From CAWCAW01 sp963714125 (GTDB taxonomy: Bacteria > Actinomycetota > Acidimicrobiia > Acidimicrobiales > UBA8190), in the NCBI GenBank assembly GCA_963714125.1, contig OY970234.1, positions 1,054,001-1,118,000 on the forward strand: a DNA stretch of 64,000 nt. The letters run 5' to 3'. The position numbers and the translations under genes are program-made. Positions 25,460 through 33,804 of this stretch are shown one piece after another (position 1 is the first letter of the stretch; each line of letters starts with the position of its first letter). A model generated the notes under the pieces. It saw nothing but the letters and a program-made list of their open reading frames with translations, ran no database searches and was not told where the DNA came from.

Positions 25460-26044
25460 ATGACGAACGACACTGCTTCTCCAACTGACCTCCGAGGATC
25501 GGACAAACTCGAGGCCTACCGAGGTCTGGCGCCGGGCTGGTACCAGGATCCCGATGACCCCACCATTGCTCGTCATTGGGACGGGTACGAGTTAAGCGAC
25601 GAGATGCGTCCGATCGACTCCCCTCAAAGTGACATGGGCGCGCCAACCGACGAGTATGAAGAGTCGGTACAGTACGAACAGTCCCATGACACCGAAGAAA
25701 ACGAACCCGCCAACGGAGTTGACGTGATGCTCGACATCGATGACAACCAAGGTGTCGACGGCGTGGATGACGTCGGAGAGGTCGAGGAGACATGCAGCAA
25801 ATGCCATCGTCCCGGTCTCTACTACTCCGCATCCCAGTGGTGGGACAAGGAGATCGATGACGCCGGCACCCTCGTCCTCGTCGGCTCCAAGTACTCCGAC
25901 GAACTGACCTGCCTGACGTGTGAAACCGATCTCGATTCCCATCACACCCCCAGCTGGGTAGCGGTGTGGGCCCAACGGCCCCGGCCTCGAGCCACCCGGA
26001 AGCCCTCGGCCGCCGGGCTCCTTTCATCTGTTTCAACCTCCTGA
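25460..26044 (+). CDS. DUF2510-like motif protein with putative zinc ribbon
   Basis: 194 aa. Residues about 25-45 (PGWYQDPDDP...RHWDGYEL) match the short DUF2510 motif found at the ends of many actinobacterial membrane proteins. A very acidic linker follows (about 55-108). Then comes a possible zinc ribbon made by CSKC and CLTC about 40 residues apart. No membrane segment is present, unlike most DUF2510 proteins. No ribosome binding site precedes ATG 25460. Function unknown. Confidence 0.65.
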   Translation: MTNDTASPTDLRGSDKLEAYRGLAPGWYQDPDDPTIARHWDGYELSDEMRPIDSPQSDMGAPTDEYEESVQYEQSHDTEENEPANGVDVMLDIDDNQGVDGVDDVGEVEETCSKCHRPGLYYSASQWWDKEIDDAGTLVLVGSKYSDELTCLTCETDLDSHHTPSWVAVWAQRPRPRATRKPSAAGLLSSVSTS

Positions 26045-26072
26045 CGGCCGCCGCCGCATCTCGCGCTTCACG

Positions 26073-26393
26073 ATGAGTGCAGACCAAGACGCCCCCGTCG
26101 TCGTACGCGATGGCAAGAACCATCGTCTGATTGTCGAGCTCGAAGGCTCTGTGGCCGAGCTGATCTACGAGCGTGACGATGGTCGACTCATCATCGTGCA
26201 CACCGGTGTTCCTGAGGCCATCGAGGGGAGGGGCATTGCCGGCCAGCTCGTGCGTGCCGCCGTCACGCTGGCTATCGACGAGAAACGAATCGTCGTTCCA
26301 TGGTGTCCCTATGCGCGTCGATGGTTGCGCGAGCACCCTGACGTGGCTGCCACGGTGGACATCGACTGGAACTCGACGCCCGGGGACCGGTGA
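26073..26393 (+). CDS. Small GNAT-like N-acetyltransferase (NATD1/YidJ type)
   Basis: 106 aa. The fold elements of the minimal GNAT family are present: LIVELEGSVAELIYE, LIIVHTGVPEAIEGRGIAGQLV (acetyl-CoA loop EGRGIAG) and VVPWCPYARRWLREHP. Such proteins of about 100 residues are widespread and of unknown substrate. It starts 29 bp after the preceding gene and may be co-transcribed. Confidence 0.87.
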   Translation: MSADQDAPVVVRDGKNHRLIVELEGSVAELIYERDDGRLIIVHTGVPEAIEGRGIAGQLVRAAVTLAIDEKRIVVPWCPYARRWLREHPDVAATVDIDWNSTPGDR

Positions 26394-26564
26394 AGCTGGC
26401 GCCACGCGCGCTCAGGTCCGCAAAGGTGTGCAGGTTTCCCAACAGATCCACAAGGGCCTCCGCAGTTGCATTCATACCCGCTGCCCCAATCCCGACCGTG
26501 CCGTTCGCTGAGAGAATGCTGGGAAGCCACAGTGGCGTCGACGGAGCCGGATACTCTCTTTTCA

Positions 26565-26637
26565 GGGCCGCTAGCTCATCGGGTAGAGCAGGGGACTTTT
26601 AATCCCAAGGTGCCGGGTTCGAGCCCCGGGCGGCCCA
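26565..26637 (+). tRNA. tRNA-Lys (anticodon TTT)
   Basis: 73 nt. Acceptor arms GGGCCGC (26565-26571) and GCGGCCC (26630-26636) pair fully, with discriminator A26637; CCA is not encoded (CCG follows). The D arm is GCTC/GAGC, the anticodon loop CTTTTAA gives anticodon TTT, and the T arm GCCGGGTTCGAGCCCCGG is normal. The outermost anticodon-stem pair is G-A rather than a Watson-Crick pair. A TACTCT hexamer at 26552-26557, seven bases before the tRNA, may be its -10 box. Confidence 0.95.
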
Positions 26638-26708
26638 CCGCCGGACCTTTCGCATGACTGCCGTGTTGGCGTATCGCCGTGCTCCCGACACAGAACAAGG
26701 GAGGGACC

Positions 26709-27119
26709 ATGCCGTCTGATGACGACTTGACCGCTTCGCTACGTGCCGTCATGCCGTTCGCGGCGACGTTGGGGTTCACGGTAATCACTTATGACCGCGA
26801 TGAGGTGTGCGCTCGGCTGGCGTGGGCACCGGGGCTGTGCACCACCGCTGGCGTGATGCATGGAGGTGTCGTGATGGCGCTGGCCGACAGCACCGGAGGA
26901 AGCTGCGCCTTTTTGAACCTTCCTGATGGTGCACGAGGAACCACGACCGTCGAATCCAAGACCAACTTTTTGCGGGCCGTGCGCGACGGGTTCGTCGAGG
27001 CTCGCTCTCGTCCCCTTCACGTGGGCCGCACACTCATCGTGATCGAAACCGACGTGCGCGACCACGATGAGCGGCTGGTGGCCAGGGTCACCCAATCTCA
27101 ACTCGTCCTTACGTCGTAA
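26709..27119 (+). CDS. PaaI-family hotdog-fold thioesterase
   Basis: 136 aa. It has the hotdog signature HGGVVMALADSTGG (catalytic-type helix) and TVESKTNFLRAV. The start ATG 26709 follows GGGAGGGA. Members hydrolyse acyl-CoA or hydroxyphenylacyl-CoA esters; the specific substrate cannot be read. It is convergent with the YVTN lipoprotein gene, 3 bp between stops. Confidence 0.9.
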   Translation: MPSDDDLTASLRAVMPFAATLGFTVITYDRDEVCARLAWAPGLCTTAGVMHGGVVMALADSTGGSCAFLNLPDGARGTTTVESKTNFLRAVRDGFVEARSRPLHVGRTLIVIETDVRDHDERLVARVTQSQLVLTS

Positions 27120-27122
27120 CGC

Positions 27123-28241
<1,119 letters not shown>

Positions 28242-28286
28242 GGTTTCCCGTAAGCCGTTCCGGTTCCTGTCCCGATACACCCAGTT

Positions 28287-29954
28287 ATGCGTAGGAATGT
28301 CTCCTCGTGGCGCCGCCGCGGTCATGAGGACCTCGAGGTCCTCCCGGCCCGTCGGCGGCGAGTTGGCCTCGTACCTGCGGCCGCCGCGTTGACGATAGTG
28401 CCGGCCCTTGTGGGGTTGGCGGTGACGAGCTTGCCGAGCTCGGCGGTCAGCGCCGCCCACGTCACCCCGGCGGCACCGGCAGCACCGGCGCATGCGTCTC
28501 GGGCGCAACCGGTTCCCGTCACCAAGGCCTACCCGAACTCGACGGCGGGCATCCTGCCCCCTGGCAACCCCAGCCAGAACATCGCGCCCAACCCGAACTT
28601 CTTGAACAGCTGTTCGGGATCGACGTATGACGACGGGTCGACGTGTGTCAACTCGACGCTGTCCGCTATCGACAACGGGCGCGAACAAGAAGGCCTGCCC
28701 GGCATGGCTCTCCCCACCAACTGGTCGTCTCTTTCCCCGCAGCAACAGCTGTTCGTGGCCACCAACCTCGAGCGCACCGTGCGCGGTTTGCCGCCGCTGT
28801 CGGGTATGGCCAACGCATTGGATGTCGCCTCCGCCCAGGCGGCCGCCAACAACGCCGATCCCTCTCCGCCCGGTGGCTTTGCGTGGACCTCGTGGGGTGG
28901 CAACTGGGCCGGGGCCATGGGGAGCCCGCTCGAAGCGATCTACTACTGGATGTACGACGACGGACTGGGCTCGGCCAACATCGATTGCACGTACGCCGGA
29001 GAGGCGGGGTGCTGGGGGCATCGGGACAACGTCCTTCTGAGTCTGAGTTGCACGCCGTGTGTGATGGGCGTCGGTTACAACTCGTCGTCGTACCGAGGTG
29101 ACCCCAGTTGGACAGAACTGTTGGTGGACACCTCCGGTTCGCCCGGCCTCGACTATGCGTGGAGCCAGGTTCTTCCTGAGCTTCCCGGCAACCCGGGCGG
29201 TGCCGGCCTCATGGCGTCGGCGGTGGACATCGTCTCCACCCCCAACGGACAGGGGTATTGGTTGGTGGACTCCAAGGGCGGCGTGTTCGCCTTCGGCAGC
29301 GCCGGCTTCTACAACTCCATGGCGGGTATTACCCTCTCCCAGCCGGTGGTGGGTATGGCGGCCACGCCCGACGGCGGTGGCTACTGGTTGGTGGCATCTG
29401 ACGGCGGGCTGTTCGCTTTCGGTGATGCGCAGTTCTACGGATCGATGGGCGGCCACCCGCTGTCCGAGCCGGTGGTGGGCATCGCGTCGACGCCCGACGG
29501 TCATGGGTATTGGGAGGTGGCATCCGACGGCGGGCTGTTCGCTTTCGGCGATGCCCGCTTCTACGGATCGATGGGCGGCCACCCCTTGGCCAAGCCGGTG
29601 GTGGGCATGGCTCCGACGGCCGACGGCAACGGTTACTGGGAAGTGGCCACCGACGGCGGGTTGTTCGCATTCGGTGACGCCAAGTTCCACGGGTCGATGG
29701 GCGGTCACCCGCTTTCCAAGCCGGTGGTGGGTATGGCGGTGACCTCCGACGGCAACGGTTACTGGGAAGTGGCCTCCGACGGTGGATTGTTCTCCTTCGG
29801 TGATGCCACCTTCCACGGATCGACGGGTGGGGAGAACCTCGACTCGCCCGTGGTGTCGATGGCGGCGGCGCCGAACTCGGCGGGGTATTGGATGGCGGCC
29901 GCTGACGGCGGGATCTTCGCCTTCGGCATGCCGTTCTACGGATCGATGGGTTGA
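28287..29954 (+). CDS. Secreted CAP-domain protein with C-terminal 42-residue propeller-like repeats
   Basis: 555 aa. A basic N-terminus leads to a signal segment (about 26-55). Residues about 150-295 form a CAP/SCP-like domain (FVATNLERTVRGLPPL; CWGHRDNVLL; VMGVGYNSSSY) with several Cys. From about residue 310 there are six copies of a 42-residue unit containing GYWxVxSDGGxFxFGDAxFYGSMGG. These may close into a six-bladed propeller or solenoid at the cell surface. It is divergent from the YVTN lipoprotein, with 45 bp between starts. Confidence 0.85.
   Translation: MRRNVSSWRRRGHEDLEVLPARRRRVGLVPAAAALTIVPALVGLAVTSLPSSAVSAAHVTPAAPAAPAHASRAQPVPVTKAYPNSTAGILPPGNPSQNIAPNPNFLNSCSGSTYDDGSTCVNSTLSAIDNGREQEGLPGMALPTNWSSLSPQQQLFVATNLERTVRGLPPLSGMANALDVASAQAAANNADPSPPGGFAWTSWGGNWAGAMGSPLEAIYYWMYDDGLGSANIDCTYAGEAGCWGHRDNVLLSLSCTPCVMGVGYNSSSYRGDPSWTELLVDTSGSPGLDYAWSQVLPELPGNPGGAGLMASAVDIVSTPNGQGYWLVDSKGGVFAFGSAGFYNSMAGITLSQPVVGMAATPDGGGYWLVASDGGLFAFGDAQFYGSMGGHPLSEPVVGIASTPDGHGYWEVASDGGLFAFGDARFYGSMGGHPLAKPVVGMAPTADGNGYWEVATDGGLFAFGDAKFHGSMGGHPLSKPVVGMAVTSDGNGYWEVASDGGLFSFGDATFHGSTGGENLDSPVVSMAAAPNSAGYWMAAADGGIFAFGMPFYGSMG
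29248..29951 (+). repeat. 126-bp tandem coding repeats (six units)
   Basis: The GYW to GYW spacing is 42 codons. Units 2-5 are close to each other at DNA level, while the first and last are more diverged, as expected for capping repeats. Confidence 0.85.
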
Positions 29955-30038
29955 CGGAAGCGGGCACCAGGAGCCGGTAACCGGCGGGTCGGGTCTACCG
30001 ATCCGATCCGCCGGTGCTGAAGCATCAACTCCGCCGCA

Positions 30039-31436
30039 TCACCCTCGGCTGCACCACGCCCCGCGTCGACGATCCAACGCCGACCACGCCGGATCGTCGG
30101 TCACCGGCCAGTAGTCACCGGTGCCCGGTTCTTGTTCGTAGGCCACCGCGCCTCGGTGCCCCGAGCGCGCCGCAGCGGCCAGCTCGGTGACCGCCGCCAA
30201 CAAGGCGTCGACCTCGTCGTCTGTGGTGGAGATCCCGCAACTGGCTCGCACCGCCCCCGGCGCGGCGCTGTGGTCGCCGCGCCGCAGCTGGGCGCGAAAG
30301 GCGTCGACTTCTTCGGCGCCGAGACCCAACAGTCGGACCAGATAGGGATGGGCACAGAAGCATCCGTGGCGTACGCCGATGGCCCACTCGGCACTGAGCC
30401 GGGCTGCCACCAGGGCGTGGTCGGTGCCCTCGATCACGAAGGCGGCGATGGCCAAGGTGTCGGTGTCCAGCGTTGGGCCGAGGACCCGCACCCCGTCGAT
30501 GGCGGCCAGCCCGTGTCGCAGTCGTTGAGCCAGCCCCCGTTCATGATCCGAGATGGCCTCCCACCCGATGCCGCTCAGCACGTCCAGCGCCGCTCCCAAA
30601 GCGACCGCCCCGATCACGTTGGGCGAGCCGGCCTCCTCGCGTTCGGGCGGATCGGTCCACACCACCTCGTCCAGGTCGACGAGGTCCACCGCACCACCGC
30701 CGGCCAGGAAAGGCTCGCCGTCGGCGAAGGTGGCTCGCGGCCCCACCAGCGCGCCGGCACCGTAGGGGGCATAGAGCTTGTGCCCGCTGAACGCCACGTA
30801 GTCAGCGCTGGCGGGGATGGGACGATGTGGTGCGAGCTGGGCGGCGTCGAGCACGACGGGCACACCGCGTTCGTGGGCGGCGGCGATGATTTCATCCAGC
30901 GGCGGGATCCACCCGGTGACGTTGGAAGCGCCGGTCATGGCGAGCAGCCGCGGCCGGGGAGCCACATCCAACCCGGCCACCACGTCTTCGACGCTGAAGG
31001 TGCCGTCGGTATGGCACTCCACGTAGCGCCGGCGGGCCACCCGTCCCCACGGCAGCAGGTTGGCGTGATGCTCGACCACGGTGGTGAGCACCACGTCGTC
31101 AGACCCGAGGCGGAGCCGATAGGCAAGATGGTTGAGCGCCTCGGTCGTGTTGCGACAGATGATGGCAATGTCGTCGGTGCGTGGCCCCCCACAAAAGCTC
31201 AGGGCCCGCTCCCGGGCCGACTCGTAGGCCTCGGTGGCCCGGCGCGACTTGTAGCCGGTGCCCCGATGCACGCTGGAGTACATCGGGATAAAGGCCTCGA
31301 CGGCCTCGGCCACCTGCACCAGGGCGCTGGTGGACGCCGCCGCGTCGAGGTTGACGTACGGGCGCTCGGTGCCGTCCACGCACGGCACCGCCACGGAGTC
31401 CCCGAGAAGCCGGGCTAGGGCAGGTGGGGGAGTCAC
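30039..31436 (-). CDS. Aminotransferase class V, cysteine desulfurase-like
   Basis: 465 aa PLP enzyme. Evidence: NLDAAASTSAL substrate region, RNTTEALNHLAYRL, TTVVEHHANLLPW, the Schiff-base Lys in FSGHKLYAPYGAG and a Cys in the RHGCFCAHPY loop. This is the group II (SufS/CsdA) layout, giving sulfur from cysteine as a persulfide. Iron-sulfur assembly genes (sufBCD) are not adjacent, so it could instead serve another sulfur-transfer pathway. The C-terminal tail beyond about residue 425 is an extra of about 40 residues. Confidence 0.85.
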   Translation of the reverse strand: MTPPPALARLLGDSVAVPCVDGTERPYVNLDAAASTSALVQVAEAVEAFIPMYSSVHRGTGYKSRRATEAYESARERALSFCGGPRTDDIAIICRNTTEALNHLAYRLRLGSDDVVLTTVVEHHANLLPWGRVARRRYVECHTDGTFSVEDVVAGLDVAPRPRLLAMTGASNVTGWIPPLDEIIAAAHERGVPVVLDAAQLAPHRPIPASADYVAFSGHKLYAPYGAGALVGPRATFADGEPFLAGGGAVDLVDLDEVVWTDPPEREEAGSPNVIGAVALGAALDVLSGIGWEAISDHERGLAQRLRHGLAAIDGVRVLGPTLDTDTLAIAAFVIEGTDHALVAARLSAEWAIGVRHGCFCAHPYLVRLLGLGAEEVDAFRAQLRRGDHSAAPGAVRASCGISTTDDEVDALLAAVTELAAAARSGHRGAVAYEQEPGTGDYWPVTDDPAWSALDRRRGAWCSRG

Positions 31437-31442
31437 GTGACG

Positions 31443-31448
31443 ATCCTA
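31443..31448 (-). promoter_or_regulatory. -10 box (TAGGAT) for leaderless desulfurase gene
   Basis: On the minus strand TAGGAT is followed by six bases and GTG 31436. No ribosome binding site is visible. Confidence 0.5.
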
Positions 31449-31484
31449 GGGACGCCCAGGCACCCCGCCGCCACGACAGGCCGG

Positions 31485-31490
31485 TACGAT
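31485..31490 (+). promoter_or_regulatory. -10 box (TACGAT) for the DksA-like gene
   Basis: TACGAT lies nine bases before ATG 31500, so the transcript would have little or no leader. Confidence 0.35.
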
Positions 31491-31499
31491 CGGCCGGCA

Positions 31500-31784
31500 A
31501 TGGACAGCCCCGAGTTCGACAGCCCTGAGTTCGACAGTGCGGTAACGGACCGCCCCGACCTCGAGGTCACGGCCGACGAACCCGTTTCTGGATTCGGCGA
31601 GGACGTCGACCTCGGAATGCTCGACGCCATCGAGGCGAACATCGCCGACGTCGAGTACGCCTTGGACCGGCTGGACAAGGGCACCTACGGGACCTGCGAC
31701 GAATGTGGCGAGCCGCTCGCCGACGTCGAGTTGGCCGAGAGCCCGGCGGCGCGGTTGTGCGCCGATCACGCTTCGGCCGCCTAA
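31500..31784 (+). CDS. TraR/DksA-type zinc-finger protein
   Basis: 94 aa. An acidic N-terminus (with DSPEF repeated twice from a 15-bp DNA duplication) leads to a DksA-like helix ANIADVEYALDRLDKGTYG. A zinc ribbon follows: CDECG, then CADH near the end (Cys2-Cys-His). Short actinobacterial DksA/TraR proteins such as RbpA-unrelated CarD-region factors are thought to touch RNA polymerase or bind zinc. The coiled-coil tip acidic pair of true DksA is not visible, so function is open. GTG 31437 is an alternative start. Confidence 0.8.
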   Translation: MDSPEFDSPEFDSAVTDRPDLEVTADEPVSGFGEDVDLGMLDAIEANIADVEYALDRLDKGTYGTCDECGEPLADVELAESPAARLCADHASAA

Positions 31785-31812
31785 GACCGGGGCCAGGGCG
31801 CCCGCCCTGGAC

Positions 31813-32232
31813 TTAGCCCTTCTTGGTCGCTTTGAAGATCTCGTCGATCTCGGCGATCTGCGCCAGCAGGCTGTCGGCCACCTTGGGGTCCGTGGTCTTC
31901 TTGGTCTCGCCGGCGGTCTTGGTCGCCTTCCAGAAGACATCGTGCAGGGTGGGGTGCTTCTCGAGGTGCTCGGGCTTGAAGTAGTCGGTCCACAGCACCC
32001 ACAGGTGGTGCTTGACGAGGTTGGCGCGCTCCTCTTTTATGCCGATGGCGCGCTCTTTGAATTCGGCGTCGGTCGACGCGTTGAACTTCTCCATGCACGC
32101 CTTGACGGACTCGGCCTCGATGCGGGCCTGGGCCGGGTCATAGACGCCACAGGGCAGGTCGCAGTGGGCGTGGACCGACGGCGGAGGAGCGATCCGGTCG
32201 ATCATCGAGAGAAGGCGGTCAGACAGACGCAT
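31813..32232 (-). CDS. sodN: Nickel superoxide dismutase precursor
   Basis: 139 aa. The start follows AAGGAG. The nickel hook HCDLPCG occurs at residues 23-29 (His23, Cys24, Cys28), so a 22-residue leader must be removed to expose His23 as the N-terminal ligand. The rest (ARIEAESVKACMEKFNA, LVKHHLWVLWTDYFKPEH) is the helical bundle of Ni-SOD, which forms a cytoplasmic hexamer and converts superoxide to oxygen and peroxide. The maturation protease gene is divergent, 30 bp away. Confidence 0.96.
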   Translation of the reverse strand: MRLSDRLLSMIDRIAPPPSVHAHCDLPCGVYDPAQARIEAESVKACMEKFNASTDAEFKERAIGIKEERANLVKHHLWVLWTDYFKPEHLEKHPTLHDVFWKATKTAGETKKTTDPKVADSLLAQIAEIDEIFKATKKG

Positions 32233-32262
32233 GGGAAGGCTCCTTGGTCCAGAGTGGGAACG

Positions 32263-32661
32263 ATGATGTCTCGTCCCACCTTACCCACGGCCGCGGCATC
32301 CCTCACGGCCGGCGCCGCGGCGATCGCCTTCATCTTCTGGCGGCCGCGCCGGGTCGTGGTGGAAGGGGCGTCCATGGCGCCCACCCTCATGGCCGGCGAC
32401 CGCTTGCTCGTACGTCGAGCCCGGCGCGTCAGGGTCGGTGAGGTAGTGGTGCTGTTCGACCCCCGGGGGGATCGGGTCATCGTCAAGCGGGTGACCGCCA
32501 TACTCGGCGACGACATCGTGGTGAGAGGCGACAATCCCATGGCCAGCACCGACAGCCGGCACTTCGGGCCGGTGTCCCGAAAGGCGCTGGTTGGCACGGT
32601 GGTGCGCTGTTATGCCCCGGCCACCCGAGCCGGACCCGTGGCGCACCGTGGGCCTTCGTAA
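32263..32661 (+). CDS. sodX: Nickel-type superoxide dismutase maturation protease (SodX)
   Basis: 132 aa S26-family peptidase with one N-terminal hydrophobic segment (about 9-26). Its signal-peptidase Ser/Lys dyad is Ser37 in VEGASMAPTL and Lys75 in VIVKRVTAI. A terminal GDNPMASTDSR motif also matches the family. It is assigned as SodX because it abuts sodN; it would cleave the SodN leader to expose the nickel hook. Here it is divergent from sodN rather than downstream in one operon, so the two share a promoter region of 30 bp. ATG 32266 is an alternative start. Confidence 0.87.
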   Translation: MMSRPTLPTAAASLTAGAAAIAFIFWRPRRVVVEGASMAPTLMAGDRLLVRRARRVRVGEVVVLFDPRGDRVIVKRVTAILGDDIVVRGDNPMASTDSRHFGPVSRKALVGTVVRCYAPATRAGPVAHRGPS

Positions 32662-32674
32662 CAAGGTGGCGCGA

Positions 32675-32680
32675 TACGAT
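32675..32680 (+). promoter_or_regulatory. -10 box (TACGAT) for leaderless rsiG-like gene
   Basis: TACGAT is followed by exactly six bases and GTG 32687. It lies just after the sodX stop, so the rsiG-like gene probably has its own promoter. Confidence 0.5.
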
Positions 32681-32686
32681 CGCCCC

Positions 32687-33238
32687 GTGCACACTCCTTC
32701 GGTTCCGTTGGACGAGGAGCTCGACCGGCTCTTGGCCCCTGACTATCTCGGTGGGGTGAACGAGCGAACGCTGCAGGACCTGCGCGCCATGCGGGCCGAG
32801 TGCCAAGAAGCAGAGACGTCGGTGTCGTATCTCCGCCGCATCGCCCAAGGCCGGCTCGACGTGGTCCACGTCTACCTCGACGGCGCCGCTGACGGCGTCA
32901 CCGACCTCGATTCCATTGTCGAGCACCTGCCCACCATCATCGGATCCGGCCCCCCACGTCCGGCCGGCTTCGGTCGCCTCCCGTCGCAGATGTCCCCCGA
33001 CATGGAGAGCGAGGACCTCACCGCCGGGATCGACGCCGTACTCGACGCGCAGGGCATCGGGAAGCTGCCCACCATGTCCGAGGATGAGTTGCGCAGCGTG
33101 GCGGACCGCCTGACCGAGATCGAGACACGCGTCTCGCACCAGCGCCGTGCCCTGCACGAGCGCATCGACACGCTTCAGGCGGAGATCGTGAGCCGGTACA
33201 AGACCGGCGAGGCCTCTGTCGAAGGGCTGTTGAGCTGA
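32687..33238 (+). CDS. rsiG: RsiG-like c-di-GMP-binding anti-sigma factor
   Basis: 183 aa, no signal or membrane segment. Two predicted helices carry the RsiG signature E(X)3S(X)2R(X)3Q(X)3D. The first is exact: E43, S47, R50, Q54, D58. The second, near the C-terminus, is E146, S150, R153, H157, D161, with His in place of Gln. In Streptomyces RsiG the two motif-bearing helices form a coiled coil that binds a c-di-GMP dimer and then holds the sigma factor WhiG. The N-terminal LDRLLAPDYLGG and the final VEGLLS are also typical as I recall them. No whiG-like sigma gene lies in the window. Start GTG 32687 fits the leaderless promoter. Confidence 0.8.
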   Translation: MHTPSVPLDEELDRLLAPDYLGGVNERTLQDLRAMRAECQEAETSVSYLRRIAQGRLDVVHVYLDGAADGVTDLDSIVEHLPTIIGSGPPRPAGFGRLPSQMSPDMESEDLTAGIDAVLDAQGIGKLPTMSEDELRSVADRLTEIETRVSHQRRALHERIDTLQAEIVSRYKTGEASVEGLLS

Positions 33239-33246
33239 GCCGGGTC

Positions 33247-33762
33247 TTGGACTCCGCCGCCGCCGTGCCGAAGCAGCTCCCCGATCGGCTCAGTGACCTG
33301 GGCGGCTTCATTCGCGACCAGCGGAACTCGGCCCGCCTGTCGCTGCGCCGGCTTTCGGAGCTGGCCGGCATCTCCAACCCGTATCTCAGCCAGATCGAGC
33401 GGGGCCTGCGCCGGCCGTCGGCTGAGATCCTCCAGCAGATCGCCAAGGCACTGCGCATCTCGGCCGAGACCCTCTACGTCCAAGCCGGCATCCTCGAGCC
33501 CGGGACCGGGGAGACCGACCTGGCCCGCGAGATCCTGGCCGACCCGGCCTTGAACGTCGACCAGAAGCAGGCGCTCATCCGCATCTACCTGTCGTTCTGC
33601 CACGAGAACGAGGCCGCCGCCGGCGTAACCCCCTCTGCCCCTGGCACCGCCGCTGCCCATGGGGCCCCCGTTACCAATGGCGCCCTCGTTACCAATGACG
33701 CTGCCCCCGTAGCCAACGGCACCGCCCACGAGCCCCCGGGCACCCACCCCGAGGTGGACTGA
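33247..33762 (+). CDS. XRE-family transcriptional regulator
   Basis: 171 aa, TTG start 8 bp after the rsiG-like stop (GTG 33268 is an alternative). Residues about 18-80 form a helix-turn-helix (RRLSELAGISNPYLSQIERGLRRPS). A short helical region follows (DPALNVDQKQALIRIYLSF), then a low-complexity tail rich in Ala, Thr, Asn, Gly and Pro built from AxVTNGA-type repeats. Regulators of this form are conserved in actinomycetes. The target is unknown; co-transcription with the rsiG-like gene is likely from the spacing. Confidence 0.85.
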   Translation: MDSAAAVPKQLPDRLSDLGGFIRDQRNSARLSLRRLSELAGISNPYLSQIERGLRRPSAEILQQIAKALRISAETLYVQAGILEPGTGETDLAREILADPALNVDQKQALIRIYLSFCHENEAAAGVTPSAPGTAAAHGAPVTNGALVTNDAAPVANGTAHEPPGTHPEVD

Positions 33763-33790
33763 GGCCCGAATGCAGCTTCGAGGCGCCCGG

Positions 33791-33796
33791 TAGGCT
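33791..33796 (+). promoter_or_regulatory. -10 box (TAGGCT) before mshA
   Basis: TAGGCT is eight bases before the GTG start of mshA, and no ribosome binding site is visible. Confidence 0.35.
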
Positions 33797-33804
33797 CATC
33801 GCCG

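Noticed and set aside
26073..26700. Integrated element at the tRNA-Lys gene
   Set aside because: No integrase, no second copy of the tRNA 3' end and no compositional break next to it.
28242..29816. Long minus-strand open frame extending the YVTN gene by more than 500 codons
   Set aside because: It is antisense to the well-supported CAP/repeat gene, has low-complexity His/Arg/Gly composition and follows the codon bias of the plus strand.
30132..31418. Plus-strand open frame of 428 codons opposite the cysteine desulfurase
   Set aside because: Shadow of the minus-strand PLP enzyme, which has clear catalytic motifs; no domain is recognisable in the plus-strand translation.
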